DNA of 51,170 nucleotides from Bacteroidales bacterium. GTDB lineage: Bacteria > Bacteroidota > Bacteroidia > Bacteroidales > JAADGE01. This document shows positions 42,982 to 51,170 of this stretch, piece by piece (positions within the stretch are counted from its first letter, which is position 1; each line of letters begins with the position of its first letter). Made by a program: the position numbers and the translations under genes. The stretch covers positions 1 through 51,170 of the forward strand of contig JAIORQ010000038.1 in assembly GCA_021108035.1 (NCBI GenBank), in the 5' to 3' direction. The notes under the pieces are model-generated. The model did not search any database. It saw only the letters and a program-made list of their open reading frames with translations, and was not told where the DNA came from.

Positions 42982-44166
42982 TTAATTTTCCTCATATTCA
43001 AACTCATATTCAGCAACATTTACATTTCCCTTATTCAACAAAACTCTTGAGTTCTTAATATACAATTTCATCTTTTCATAATCAACAGAACTTTTAAAAA
43101 ATGATTTATTATCTTCATATTCAGCAGCCGGTAAAATAAAATAATCATAAATACTTCCTGCTCTTAATTTCTTATACACCCAAGTTAAAATGTATCCGCT
43201 TTCGTCAATAAATGTTTTTCCGTTTTCCTTTTTTAAAACAATTCTTGCCATTACACCACCGTCTGTTCTTGTTTTTCTTTGATTTGAAACAAAATTCCCG
43301 AGAGAATAGGCTACAAAATTTTCGTTTATACTGTCATTTCCGGGTAAATACATCATTTTTTGAATTACATGCGGATGCGAACCTATTATTATATCAACAC
43401 CTTCTTCAAATAAATAAGATACTAAACTTGTTTGCGTTTTATTCGGATAACTCTGATATTCACTGCCAAAATGCAACAGAATAATCAATTTATCCAAACT
43501 GTCATTTTCAGCAGAGTCAATATCTGCTTTAATGATTTTTCGGTCAATTAAATTTACAACAGAAGGTTTCGGTACAGGAATTCCGTTAGTTCCGTATGTG
43601 TAATTTAATATCCCTACTCTTATACTGTCTTTTTCTATAATAAGAAGATTAATCGAGTCTCTTAATTTTTGATTTTTAAAAGTTCCTGTGTGCATAATTT
43701 CAAGAGTATCCAAAACATCAAGAGTACGGTTAATTCCTTGTAATCTTCTGTCACAACTGTGATTATTTGCTGTTACAAAAACATCAATTCCGGCGTTTTT
43801 GCATGCTTCAGCCAAAGCATCAGGCGAACTGAATTGCGGATAACCTTTATATACAGGGCCTGCCAATGTAACTTCAAGGTTTGCTATAGTAAAATCCGGT
43901 TCAGACATTACATCTTTCAAATAAAAAAAAACTGTATCGTAATTATATTCTTTTTTTATCGGATTGTAAGCAGAACGAATTTGAGGACCGTGTCCCATAA
44001 GATCACCGATAAATAGAAGTGACATTGTATTTCCCTTTATAGTATCCGGTATTGATACCAAGGTGTCGCTTTCAATTTTAAGTGAATCTGTTTGACCGAA
44101 TAGTTCCCCTGTCAAAAAAAATGTTACGAAAATCAAAAAAATATTTCTGTACATGATTTCTTTCAT
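42982..44166 (-). CDS. CapA-family metallophosphoesterase-like protein
   Basis: A 394-residue exported protein of the PGA_cap/CapA family. A signal peptide (IFLIFVTFFLTGELFGQ) is followed by the two-metal phosphoesterase-like core: MSLLFIGDLMGHGPQIRSAY, PDFTIANLEVTLAGPV, VFVTANNHSCDRRLQG (N-N-H), ILLHFGSEYQSYP and DIIIGSHPHVIQKMMY, then YSLGNFVSNQ. Related proteins act in poly-gamma-glutamate surface polymer synthesis, but no capB/capC genes are near, so the role is open. A second possible start lies at 44154. Confidence 0.85.
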   Translation of the reverse strand: MKEIMYRNIFLIFVTFFLTGELFGQTDSLKIESDTLVSIPDTIKGNTMSLLFIGDLMGHGPQIRSAYNPIKKEYNYDTVFFYLKDVMSEPDFTIANLEVTLAGPVYKGYPQFSSPDALAEACKNAGIDVFVTANNHSCDRRLQGINRTLDVLDTLEIMHTGTFKNQKLRDSINLLIIEKDSIRVGILNYTYGTNGIPVPKPSVVNLIDRKIIKADIDSAENDSLDKLIILLHFGSEYQSYPNKTQTSLVSYLFEEGVDIIIGSHPHVIQKMMYLPGNDSINENFVAYSLGNFVSNQRKTRTDGGVMARIVLKKENGKTFIDESGYILTWVYKKLRAGSIYDYFILPAAEYEDNKSFFKSSVDYEKMKLYIKNSRVLLNKGNVNVAEYEFEYEEN

Positions 44167-44209
44167 ATTTAAATTTATAAATATATACGTATTTTGAATT
44201 TTATTTTTT

Positions 44210-44217
44210 TAGTTTTG
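44210..44217 (+). promoter_or_regulatory. Candidate -7 element of hypC
   Basis: TAGTTTTG fits TAnnTTTG, 64 bp before the hypC start; no -33 box at the right spacing. Confidence 0.3.
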
Positions 44218-44281
44218 TTAATATAAAAATTAAAACGCCAAATATATTTCAGTTTAGCGGAAATAAAAAATACTTTAAATT

Positions 44282-44542
44282 ATGTGTTTAGCAGTACCCG
44301 GTAAAATAATTTCTATTGATAACAGTAATTCCGATTTTATAATGGCAAAAGTAAGTTTCGGAGGTGCAGTAAAAGATATCAGTATTCAATGGTTGCCTGA
44401 AGCAAAAATAGGCGATTATATTGTGGCTCACGTAGGAACAGCTATAGAAATCATCAACAAAGAAGAAGCAGAGTTAGCCATAAAAACTGCCAATGATTTT
44501 GCAAATATGCTTGAAATTGAAGATGAAAATCATTTAATATGA
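44282..44542 (+). CDS. hypC: Hydrogenase maturation chaperone HypC
   Basis: An 86-residue chaperone that partners HypD and the hydrogenase large subunit. The essential N-terminal Cys2 ([13 protein letters not shown]) is present, followed by [20 protein letters not shown] and [20 protein letters not shown], all family hallmarks. It overlaps hypD by ATGA, the usual coupling. hypE and hypF do not follow; the next gene is a nickel-type transporter. Confidence 0.95.
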   Translation: MCLAVPGKIISIDNSNSDFIMAKVSFGGAVKDISIQWLPEAKIGDYIVAHVGTAIEIINKEEAELAIKTANDFANMLEIEDENHLI

Positions 44543-45621
44543 AATTTGTAGATGAATTCAGAGATATTAAAACTGTTGAAAATCTTTCAAAAAAGATTCA
44601 TGCAACAGTTACTAAAGAATGGACGGTTATGGAAATATGCGGCGGGCAAACGCATACCATAATGAAATACGGTTTGCAAGAATTCTTGCCCGAAAAGATA
44701 ACTTTAGTTCACGGCCCCGGTTGCCCGGTTTGTGTTACACCTTTGGAAATCATAGACAAGGCACATCATATTGCAAGCCGTGAAGATGTGATCTTTGCAT
44801 CTTTCGGAGATATGTTGAGAGTACCGGGATCGAATACTGATCTTCTGAAAGTTAAAGCTGAAGGCGGTGATGTAAGAATCGTTTATTCTCCTTTAGATGC
44901 CGTTAAAATTGCTGAAGAAAACCCGAATAAAAAAGTTGTGTTCTTGGCCGTTGGTTTTGAAACAACAGCTCCTGCCAATGCCATGTCAGTATCAGAAGCA
45001 AAACGCAGGAAATTGAATAATTATTCGATTTTAAGTTCTCATGTATTAGTTCCTCCGGCTATGCATGTTATTCTATCTTCACCGAAAAATTTAATACAAG
45101 GCTTTCTCGCTGCAGGTCACGTTTGTACTATAATGGGTTATGAAGATTATATTCCTGTTGCTGAACAATATAAAGCACCGATTGTTGTTACAGGATTTGA
45201 GCCTGTTGATATTTTAAAAGGAATTTTAGCAACTGTAAAACAATTAGAAAATAATCAATATTTTGTTGAAAACGAATATAAAAGATTAGTAAAAAAAGAA
45301 GGAAACACAGCAGCAAAAAAGGCAATATTTGAGGTATTTGAAATTACTGACAGAAATTGGAGAGGTATAGGAGAAATACCCTTAAGCGGATTAAAAGTTA
45401 AAAAAGAATACGAAAAATTTGATGCTGATAAAATATTTAAATTAGAAGATTATAAGAAAGAAGAACCAAAAGTTTGTATTGCAGGTGAGATTATGCAAGG
45501 ATTAAAAAAACCAAACCAATGCCCGGCTTTCGGAAAAGAATGTAAACCGGAAAATCCCTTAGGTGCACCGATGGTATCATCGGAAGGTGCATGTTCGGCT
45601 TATTACAGATATAAAAAGTAG
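44539..45621 (+). CDS. hypD: Hydrogenase maturation protein HypD
   Basis: A 360-residue iron-sulfur protein that builds the Fe(CN)2CO unit with HypC. Motifs in order: [69 protein letters not shown], and the C-terminal cysteine set [20 protein letters not shown] and EGACSAYY for the [4Fe-4S] cluster. All are intact. It starts inside the end of hypC and is followed by an inverted repeat before the transporter gene. Confidence 0.96.
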   Translation: MKFVDEFRDIKTVENLSKKIHATVTKEWTVMEICGGQTHTIMKYGLQEFLPEKITLVHGPGCPVCVTPLEIIDKAHHIASREDVIFASFGDMLRVPGSNTDLLKVKAEGGDVRIVYSPLDAVKIAEENPNKKVVFLAVGFETTAPANAMSVSEAKRRKLNNYSILSSHVLVPPAMHVILSSPKNLIQGFLAAGHVCTIMGYEDYIPVAEQYKAPIVVTGFEPVDILKGILATVKQLENNQYFVENEYKRLVKKEGNTAAKKAIFEVFEITDRNWRGIGEIPLSGLKVKKEYEKFDADKIFKLEDYKKEEPKVCIAGEIMQGLKKPNQCPAFGKECKPENPLGAPMVSSEGACSAYYRYKK

Positions 45622-45634
45622 AAAATTATAAAGT

Positions 45635-45787
45635 TGAGCCCACTCCAAAAAGCTAAAAAACAAAAAATGCCACAAAAACACCAAGACACAAAAAACTACA
45701 AAACAGTCACTATCAACAAATTAATTTTAGTGAAATTTTGTGTTTTTGTGCTTTAGTGGCTAAAAAACACTTTTCGGGGTGGACTCA
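45635..45787. repeat. Intergenic inverted repeat between hypD and the transporter
   Basis: TTGAGCCCACTCCAAAAAG (left) and the complement of the right end, TTGAGTCCACCCCGAAAAG, agree in 16 of 19 positions; pairing continues through GCCAC...CACAAAA words. The AT/CAC-rich arms enclose a short centre. Such 'GCCACTAAGACAC' hairpins are frequent in this phylum. Confidence 0.75.
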
Positions 45788-45823
45788 AAGTTTAAAATTA
45801 AAAGTTATATATAAAAAAGAATT

Positions 45824-46432
45824 ATGTTAATATTGTTATTAGGAATCATAGCAAGTGCAACTCATGTTATTACCGGGCCTGATCATTTGGCTGCTGTTAC
45901 ACCTTTGGCCATTGAAAATAAAAAGAAGTCATGGATAATAGGTATTTCTTGGGGAATAGGCCATACTACAGGTTTATTATTAATCGGAGTTTTATTTTAC
46001 TTGTTCAGAGATTTTATTCCTGTCAAATTAATTTCAGAATACAGTGAAATCATTGTGGGAGTAATTTTGATTGTTATCGGTTTATGGGCTTTTTATAAAT
46101 TATCAAACAAACACTTACACAAACATAAAGAAACTAAAAATATTTCGGCAGCAATAATAGTAGGGATATTGCACGGATTTGCAGGCATCTATCATATACT
46201 GATTGTTTTACCTGCATTAGCTTTGCCTTCAAAAACTGATGCTGTATTTTATCTTTTTGGATTTGCCGTCGGGACAATTATTGTCATGGCAGTTTTTGCT
46301 TGGTCATTAGGCTCAATATCTGAAAAAGCTTCTAAACTAAATAAAAATAAATTTCTGACAGGTTTCAAGATATTCGGAGGTTCTGCAGCAGTTATTGTAG
46401 GTATAATTTGGATTATTGTCAGTTTAAAATAA
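45824..46432 (+). CDS. NicO/UreH-type nickel transporter-like membrane protein
   Basis: A 202-residue inner-membrane protein with six hydrophobic helices and the metal motif of the family in the first: IASATHVITGPDHLAAVTPL (H...DH), echoed by GISWGIGHTTGLLLIG. A His-rich cytoplasmic loop KHLHKHKETKN lies near residue 100, and the second half has VGILHGFAGIYHILIV. The sequence suggests transport of Ni2+ or Co2+, and its place after hypC-hypD fits nickel supply for hydrogenase. The exact substrate is inferred. Confidence 0.85.
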   Translation: MLILLLGIIASATHVITGPDHLAAVTPLAIENKKKSWIIGISWGIGHTTGLLLIGVLFYLFRDFIPVKLISEYSEIIVGVILIVIGLWAFYKLSNKHLHKHKETKNISAAIIVGILHGFAGIYHILIVLPALALPSKTDAVFYLFGFAVGTIIVMAVFAWSLGSISEKASKLNKNKFLTGFKIFGGSAAVIVGIIWIIVSLK

Positions 46433-46470
46433 TAATGTAAATGTGTTAATGATTGAACGCTTTAATATTT

Positions 46471-46588
46471 CATTCTGTCATTCTATCATTCTATCATTCT
46501 ATCATTCTATCATTCTATCATTCTATCATTCTATCATTTTATCATTTTATCATTCTATCATTCCGTCATTCTGTCATTTTATCATTTT
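46471..46588. repeat. 8-bp tandem repeat (CATTCTAT), about 15 copies
   Basis: An almost uninterrupted run of CATTCTAT units with substitutions to CATTTTAT and CATTCTGT. It lies between the transporter gene and the next secreted protein. Apparent open frames through it (about 46443-46664) are periodic artefacts. Confidence 0.9.
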
Positions 46589-46668
46589 TATATTATTAAT
46601 GCAACCTTTTATTTTTTATATTAGTCTTTTTAAAATAGATATATTAATTTTACTTAAATTTTAAAGAC

Positions 46669-47775
46669 ATGAAACACACTTACTCTTTTATCTTTGGATT
46701 TCTGGTTCTTTTTATTTCAGAAATTACTTTTTCACAAGCAATTATCATTGATCATAATTGTTCAAAACTTGAACCGATTCCTGAAACTGCAATTATTCAA
46801 GCATCTCAAACTCTACATATTGCATACGGACATACATCTCACGGAAGTCAACTTATAACCGGTATGACAGGACTTATTGGACAAACAAATTTGGTAGGCT
46901 ATAAAGGAGATATTTATGAATGGAATGAAGGCGGAACAGGAGGAGCTCTTGACATTGATGATTATTTTGTTTCAGGTGATCTTGGTCATAACGGCAACAC
47001 ACAATGGGCAACGGATACAAGACCGTATTTGGATAATCCTGATAATAGTGATGTTAATGTTGTAATTTGGTCATGGTGCGGCGGTTGTTCGGATAATACT
47101 TATGACGGTATTCAAATATATTTAGATGCTATGAACCAATTAGAAATTGATTATCCGGATGTTCAATTTGTTTATATGACAGGGCATACAGATATTTGGC
47201 ATGATGCTGTTTTAAAAGCTAACAATCAACAGATTAGAGATTATTGCACGGCTAACAATAAAATTTTATATGATTATGCAGATATTGAAAGCTATGATCC
47301 TGACGATGCTTATTTTGAATTTGTTAATGACAATTGTAATTATTATGATGACGAAACAGGATCAAATCTGCTCGGAAATTGGGCAACAGAATGGCAAAAT
47401 TTACATACCGAAGGAGTTGATTGGTATGATTGTTCTGCTTCTCATTCACAAGCTCTAAACGGAAATCTGAAAGCCTATGCTGCTTGGTGGCTATGGTGCA
47501 AGCTTTCAGGATGGGAAGGAACAAGTGATATTGAAAATCAAAATACAACTATACAATCAAACTTTGAAATATATCCTAATCCGGTAAAAACCATTTTAAC
47601 AATTAATTCAAAAGAACCAATAAATAATGTTGAAATAATTGATATTACCGGAAAATTACTAAAAACAAATTTGCGTCTTTCCGATAAAAAAAATATTGAT
47701 GTTTCCGATTTAAAACCGGGAATTTATTTTATTAAAATAAACAATATGAAAACATTAAAGTTTATAAAAATATAG
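46669..47775 (+). CDS. Secreted SGNH-like protein with T9SS sorting domain
   Basis: This 368-residue protein has a signal peptide (FLVLFISEITFSQA). The 250-residue body includes LHIAYGHTSHGSQLITGMTG, VVIWSWCGGCSDNTYDGIQI, FVYMTGHTDIWHDAVLKAN and CSASHSQALNGNLKAYAAWW. These are features of an uncharacterised SGNH-hydrolase-like family in Bacteroidota, although I cannot identify a nucleophile with certainty. The last 75 residues are a type A T9SS sorting domain (EIYPNPVKTILTI, IDITGKLLK, LKPGIYFIKI). It is thus exported to the cell surface, possibly as an esterase. A shared terminator separates it from the converging gene. Confidence 0.8.
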   Translation: MKHTYSFIFGFLVLFISEITFSQAIIIDHNCSKLEPIPETAIIQASQTLHIAYGHTSHGSQLITGMTGLIGQTNLVGYKGDIYEWNEGGTGGALDIDDYFVSGDLGHNGNTQWATDTRPYLDNPDNSDVNVVIWSWCGGCSDNTYDGIQIYLDAMNQLEIDYPDVQFVYMTGHTDIWHDAVLKANNQQIRDYCTANNKILYDYADIESYDPDDAYFEFVNDNCNYYDDETGSNLLGNWATEWQNLHTEGVDWYDCSASHSQALNGNLKAYAAWWLWCKLSGWEGTSDIENQNTTIQSNFEIYPNPVKTILTINSKEPINNVEIIDITGKLLKTNLRLSDKKNIDVSDLKPGIYFIKINNMKTLKFIKI

Positions 47776-47786
47776 AACAAAACTTA

Positions 47787-47817
47787 TTCAGGGTTTCACT
47801 CAAAGTGAAGCCCTGAA
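47787..47817. terminator. Bidirectional terminator between convergent genes
   Basis: TTCAGGGTTTCAC pairs with GTGAAGCCCTGAA around TCAAA (one mismatch), followed on the plus strand by a T-run. It serves both the T9SS protein and the glycosidase-like gene. Confidence 0.85.
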
Positions 47818-47827
47818 TTATATTTTT

Positions 47828-48796
47828 TTACTCATAATATTCAAAAGCATCAATAATATCAAGATAAGTTCCGTCAAAACCGGCATCTAATATCTTTTTA
47901 AGGTAAGAATTATCATTGCCGAAAATAATATCTTGCCAATCTTTTTCCCAATACCATACTTTATAATTTCCTTCCCAATCAGGGTTTTCTTTATCTAACC
48001 AATCCGGTTCGTCTTTTTTCCATTCATCTTTCCAATAATAACGATAATCTTCAGCTTCACCTATGCTCATATACGAAATTACCAAGCGTTTTGCTCCGTT
48101 AAGTTTTGTTTTCAATGAAGTAATATCATTCTCAGTAAATTCACTGTCATTAAAAAAGAAATCCATTATAATTACATCATAATTTGTTTGAAAAACTGCA
48201 TTTATAAACTCTTGTTTAGATGAGTAATTCTCCGGGTTAATCAAATATAAAAAGTTTTTGGCATCAGCAAGTGTAATTATATCATCTGTGTTTACATTGT
48301 ATGGTTCCGCAGGATAATCAGGTATTACATTCAAATCCCTTTCAGAAGCAGAAAAAGAAATATAAGACTTTGCAAAATTCTTTGAATATGAATCATCCAT
48401 CTTTGAATGAGTTGAGCAATAATCTGTTACAAGAACTTCTACACCGTTTTGCTCTTCAACTTTCAAAAAAGCTAAGATATAATTCATGTCATCTTCAGAA
48501 GTTGCTTGGTCATCATTATCATAACCGTAAAACAGGTCTTCTCTACCTTGCCCGTCAACTGCATTCAAATAGTTTGTTGCCTTAGCTTCGCCGGGTTCAC
48601 CGCTTTCAGTTGCTAATTGTTCTCCGTTTTGCGGAATAATTATAAAGTCCGAATCAATGTTTTTAGCATACTTACTCAAATCTTGCACAAAATTTCTCAT
48701 TTCCTGTTTAAAGTCAATATTTTCAGGTGGTTTCTTTTTGCAATTGATAAGTGTAAAAATTAAAAAAAACAACAGTATAAGTTTAATTTTTTTCAT
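47828..48796 (-). CDS. GH114/TM1410-like glycosidase lipoprotein
   Basis: A 322-residue lipoprotein (lipobox TLINC near residue 19) with a TIM-barrel domain of the GH114 or endo-alpha-1,4-polygalactosaminidase/TM1410 type. Signatures are DFIIIPQNGEQLA, LVISYMSIGEAEDYRYYW (the conserved YxSIGEAE), GNYKVWYWEKDWQDIIF and GFDGTYLDIIDAFEYYE, where the acidic residues of the family sit. It is probably anchored at the cell surface to cleave a galactosamine-containing or other polysaccharide. Transcription ends at the shared terminator; a terminator also precedes it. Confidence 0.85.
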   Translation of the reverse strand: MKKIKLILLFFLIFTLINCKKKPPENIDFKQEMRNFVQDLSKYAKNIDSDFIIIPQNGEQLATESGEPGEAKATNYLNAVDGQGREDLFYGYDNDDQATSEDDMNYILAFLKVEEQNGVEVLVTDYCSTHSKMDDSYSKNFAKSYISFSASERDLNVIPDYPAEPYNVNTDDIITLADAKNFLYLINPENYSSKQEFINAVFQTNYDVIIMDFFFNDSEFTENDITSLKTKLNGAKRLVISYMSIGEAEDYRYYWKDEWKKDEPDWLDKENPDWEGNYKVWYWEKDWQDIIFGNDNSYLKKILDAGFDGTYLDIIDAFEYYE

Positions 48797-48820
48797 TTTG
48801 ATTTATTTATATAACAAAGA

Positions 48821-48841
48821 GGGATGGCATTCAGCCATCCC
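48821..48841. terminator. Hairpin between two minus-strand genes
   Basis: GGGATGGC and GCCATCCC form an 8-bp stem with a 5-nt loop, 52 bp after the stop of the gene at 48893-49954 as transcribed, followed by TCTTTGTT on the minus strand. Confidence 0.75.
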
Positions 48842-48892
48842 AAATATAATAAATTAAATTAATTTTATTTTACATTCAAAAAATAAATTTGA

Positions 48893-49954
48893 TTAATATA
48901 TCAGTACTTTTTCTGATACTGTTCCCTTATCAGTTCGTAATCTAACGAAATAAATTCCTGTATTTACATTATTATCAAATTGAATTATTCTTGATGTTAC
49001 TTCTTTTTGTTTGTAAATTTCTTGTCCCAATACATTGTAAACATCAATTTGCAAGATTTCAATATCTGAATTTATATTAATTTTAAATCCGTCATTCAAA
49101 CCGATAATATTTATCTCATTATTTTGTACATTATTAATTCCTGTAAAAGCAGATTGTTCACCGCCGGTAAAATCACCAAATTCAGTAACTGTACCTGTTA
49201 TTTGATTTCCTGAAACTTGATTTAGTAATACCCATTCATCTGCATATAATGCTCCGTAAATTTCTGATTCAGAACCAACAATATCACCGGCAACATAATC
49301 CAGTGTAATATCATATTCCGGACTTGTTATTCCGTTTGCCAAAACTTGCCAATATCTGTTTAAATAATTATCATTACTGCTGTTGTTCGGATGTTTTGCA
49401 TTAATAACCGAAATACTGACATTTGCATCAGTAAAATTACCGTTTGTTATATCAATTTCAGCCGGACTGTAATCAGGATTTTCCGTAATATCTCCCACAG
49501 GAAAAAAGTAAATCCCGTTACCTGATACATTTCTAATAAATATACCGTTTACATCACTTACAAGCATACATTCATTTGAATAATCTCCTGATATTATTGC
49601 ATCACTTCCGATGGTCAAATTATTTGATTGCAGATTAATTATTCCGTTTTGCATTTCAATTTCAGAAATAATAAAGACATCATTTTCTAACAATATACCG
49701 GTATTGTCAATATACATATTTGATATATTTACGGGAACGGTTCCTGATATTATTTGTTCTTCTGAACCTATAAATTTTATATTACCGTTAAATGTTGAAC
49801 TTTCAGAATCATTATTCAAATCAACTGCATCGGAAAGTATCAAACTCATTGTTTCGGGCACATGAAAAGAAGTACCCGAAGATATTGATAAACTCTGGCT
49901 CCAAACGGTAACACTAAATAATAATACCGAAAAAAACAATATGATTTTTTTCAT
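48893..49954 (-). CDS. T9SS-exported protein of unknown function
   Basis: This 353-residue protein has a signal peptide (MKKIILFFSVLLFSVTVWSQ). The body is a beta-rich domain with GTSFHVPETMSLILSDAVDL and WQVLANGITSPEYDITLDYV, resembling the LTD/beta-sandwich domains of Bacteroidota surface proteins. The C terminus is a type A T9SS domain (IDVYNVLGQEIYKQKEV, NTGIYFVRLRTDKGTVSEKV). I chose the ATG at 49954; the open frame extends upstream to 50110 only through the tandem repeat at 50040. Function is unknown. Confidence 0.8.
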   Translation of the reverse strand: MKKIILFFSVLLFSVTVWSQSLSISSGTSFHVPETMSLILSDAVDLNNDSESSTFNGNIKFIGSEEQIISGTVPVNISNMYIDNTGILLENDVFIISEIEMQNGIINLQSNNLTIGSDAIISGDYSNECMLVSDVNGIFIRNVSGNGIYFFPVGDITENPDYSPAEIDITNGNFTDANVSISVINAKHPNNSSNDNYLNRYWQVLANGITSPEYDITLDYVAGDIVGSESEIYGALYADEWVLLNQVSGNQITGTVTEFGDFTGGEQSAFTGINNVQNNEINIIGLNDGFKININSDIEILQIDVYNVLGQEIYKQKEVTSRIIQFDNNVNTGIYFVRLRTDKGTVSEKVLIY

Positions 49955-50039
49955 AATAATTTTTTTTTGTTTTAATTTTTTCTCTTTAATAATTTGCAGC
50001 GAGTAACTGATTTCTGTATTTTGATTGTTGTTCTGTTGC

Positions 50040-50102
50040 AACCTGTAACCCGTAACCTGTAACTTGCAACCTGTAACTTGCAACCTGTAACTTATAACAA
50101 GT
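50040..50102. repeat. Tandem AACCTGTAACTTGC repeats upstream of a T9SS gene
   Basis: About four units of 14 bp (AACCTGTAACTTGC and variants with CCGTAACC) lie between two minus-strand genes. They cover the upstream region of the 48893-49954 gene. Confidence 0.85.
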
Positions 50103-50135
50103 AAAAACAATTACTCACTGCATTTCATACAGAAC

Positions 50136-51170
50136 CTATTTTTTTAATAATTCTTTAATTTCTTCAATATCTTTTCTTAATTGAGCATTTTCTTTTTTCA
50201 AAATATCTAATTCTTCTTTTAAATCGGAAGTATTTTCATTACTTTCTTTTGGTGAGATATCCTTTTTATTAGCTGCCCATGACAATTGACCGGTAGTTTC
50301 GTTTGCTACTAAAGTTTCATAATTATTTCCATTTATAACAGGAAACCTATAACTTGCTCCTATATCCATAGCATCACTATTTAATCTTAATGTACTCCTA
50401 ATACCAATATCTCCGTTTGAAGAATAAAATAAAGGTGGTGTCGAAGGTAGGATTTTATTTTGATAATTTCCTAAACCAAAGTAAAAATCATCAAGTGCAA
50501 ATCTATCGTCATACCCTACAATAAAATGATTTTTTCTTAATTGCATTATATTTCCTACCCCTCCTGTTCCTATCTCGTTAACAAATAAACCAATATCATC
50601 GATCACGCTTAAGGGATCATAATTAATATCAGTTCTTTTCGGTGTAACTTTAAAATATGTTGTATCCATACCTTTTGCTGTTCCGTATCTGCCGACTGCA
50701 AAGCCACCGCTTGCGCCAGTTACATAAGCATATGTTCCTTCATCTTTTTTAACACTGAATAATAAACTTTCAATCTCTTTTGCTGTGCCGTATCTGCCGA
50801 CTGCAAAACCACCGCTTCTGCCCTTTGAATCAGTAAAAGTATTTACAAAAGTACCTTCATTTGTGTTTACACTAAACAATAAGCTGTCAATTTCTTTTGC
50901 TGTGCCGTATCTGCCGACTGCAAAACCACCGCTTCTGCCCTTTGAATCAGTAAAAGTATTTACAAAAGTACCTTCATTTGTGTTTACACTAAACAATAAG
51001 CTGTCAATTTCTTTAGCAGTACCGTATCTGCCTACTGCAAAACCACCGCTTCTTCCCTTCGAATTAGTATAGGCATTTACAAAAGTTCCTTCTTCTTCAT
51101 TTATACTAAAAAATACATCACCCATTTCTTTTGCAGTTCCGTATCTGCCGACTGCAAAGCCACCGCTTGC
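50136..51170 (-). CDS. Repeat surface protein with coiled-coil end, 5'-partial
   Basis: The open frame continues past the right edge, so the N terminus is missing; an internal Met at 51125 is not a real start. The visible 340 residues begin with five SGGFAVGRYGTAK units spaced about 39 residues (two units identical over 117 bp), each followed by a FSVNTNEGTFVNT-like phrase. A middle beta-rich segment (NRIMQLRKNHFIVGYDDRF-like) and a 35-residue coiled coil (LKEELDILKKENAQLRKDIE) close it. This layout resembles a fibre or adhesin stalk. It may end in a chaperone-type stabilising coil, like the S74 protein at 25191. Confidence 0.75.
   Translation of the reverse strand, partial: ASGGFAVGRYGTAKEMGDVFFSINEEEGTFVNAYTNSKGRSGGFAVGRYGTAKEIDSLLFSVNTNEGTFVNTFTDSKGRSGGFAVGRYGTAKEIDSLLFSVNTNEGTFVNTFTDSKGRSGGFAVGRYGTAKEIESLLFSVKKDEGTYAYVTGASGGFAVGRYGTAKGMDTTYFKVTPKRTDINYDPLSVIDDIGLFVNEIGTGGVGNIMQLRKNHFIVGYDDRFALDDFYFGLGNYQNKILPSTPPLFYSSNGDIGIRSTLRLNSDAMDIGASYRFPVINGNNYETLVANETTGQLSWAANKKDISPKESNENTSDLKEELDILKKENAQLRKDIEEIKELLKK

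Noticed and set aside
46471-46588. CRISPR-like array
   Set aside because: The period is only 8 bp with no spacers, and no cas genes are present in the window.
46443-46664. Open frame with repeated YHSIILSF peptide
   Set aside because: It is a translation of the 8-bp CATTCTAT tandem repeat, with no start context or homology; an artefact.
49955-50110. N-terminal extension of the T9SS protein gene
   Set aside because: The extension translates the 14-bp tandem repeat; a normal signal peptide begins at the ATG at 49954.
1-51170. tRNA or rRNA genes
   Set aside because: I looked for the TTCGANTC T-loop and conserved rRNA stretches and saw none that I could support; a covariance-model search would be decisive.

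Overview
The window looks like chromosomal DNA from a low-GC, largely anaerobic member of the Bacteroidota (Bacteroidia-like, probably uncultured). The evidence is AT-rich coding, three surface proteins with type IX secretion (T9SS) C-terminal sorting domains, many short Gln- or lipobox-ended signal peptides, and promoters of the Bacteroidota TTTG-N19/20-TAnnTTTG type. The clearest promoters lie before the peroxiredoxin gene (30984-31015) and before the AAA ATPase gene (3498-3468, minus strand).

Region 1 (1-3.5 kb): a fragment of an RHS core, an exported unknown protein, a 23S rRNA pseudouridine synthase, a small membrane protein and a DUF4143-type AAA ATPase. Region 2 (3.5-13.7 kb) is a tungsten/molybdenum cofactor island: a thiF-thiS pair divergent from a large aldehyde:ferredoxin oxidoreductase, then ppnP, a ModE-like repressor, moeA, an unusually short moaA, moaC, a MOSC protein and a MOSC-MogA fusion, followed by the remnant of a second mog 3' end. 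Region 3 (13.7-22.2 kb): a TonB-C-like protein, a P-loop GTPase related to cyclic 2,3-diphosphoglycerate synthetase, hypA, a large fused S9 peptidase, a single NDT/TIR-like gene enclosed by a perfect 16-bp inverted repeat, and hypB.

Region 4 (22.2-31 kb): surface proteins (a BNR/YCF48 repeat T9SS protein and a peptidase-S74 protein), a SanA/DUF218 protein and a second S9 fusion, paralogous to the first and of exactly the same length. Region 5 (31-42.9 kb) is an oxygen-defence island: peroxiredoxin with two PerR-like boxes, superoxide reductase, ferritin, a DHOD-like flavoprotein, an AEC transporter, an Ogg-type DNA glycosylase, DUF4492-cydA-cydB, a PerR-like Fur protein, flavodiiron protein FprA, a serpin remnant, and a dicluster ferredoxin protein divergent from a Crp/Fnr regulator. 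Region 6 (43-51.2 kb): a CapA-like phosphoesterase, hypC-hypD, a nickel-type transporter and several secreted proteins, ending in a repeat protein cut by the right edge.

Taken together, the genes suggest an anaerobe that runs ferredoxin-linked aldehyde oxidation on a tungstopterin enzyme, matures a NiFe hydrogenase encoded elsewhere (hypE, hypF and the structural genes are not here), and protects this metabolism by removing O2, superoxide, peroxide and free iron. The intergenic DNA is unusually rich in inverted repeats. Two related elements (35993-36448 and 39592-39873) share terminal inverted repeats, contain inverted repeats, and end 18-23 bp before the start codons of cydA and fprA.
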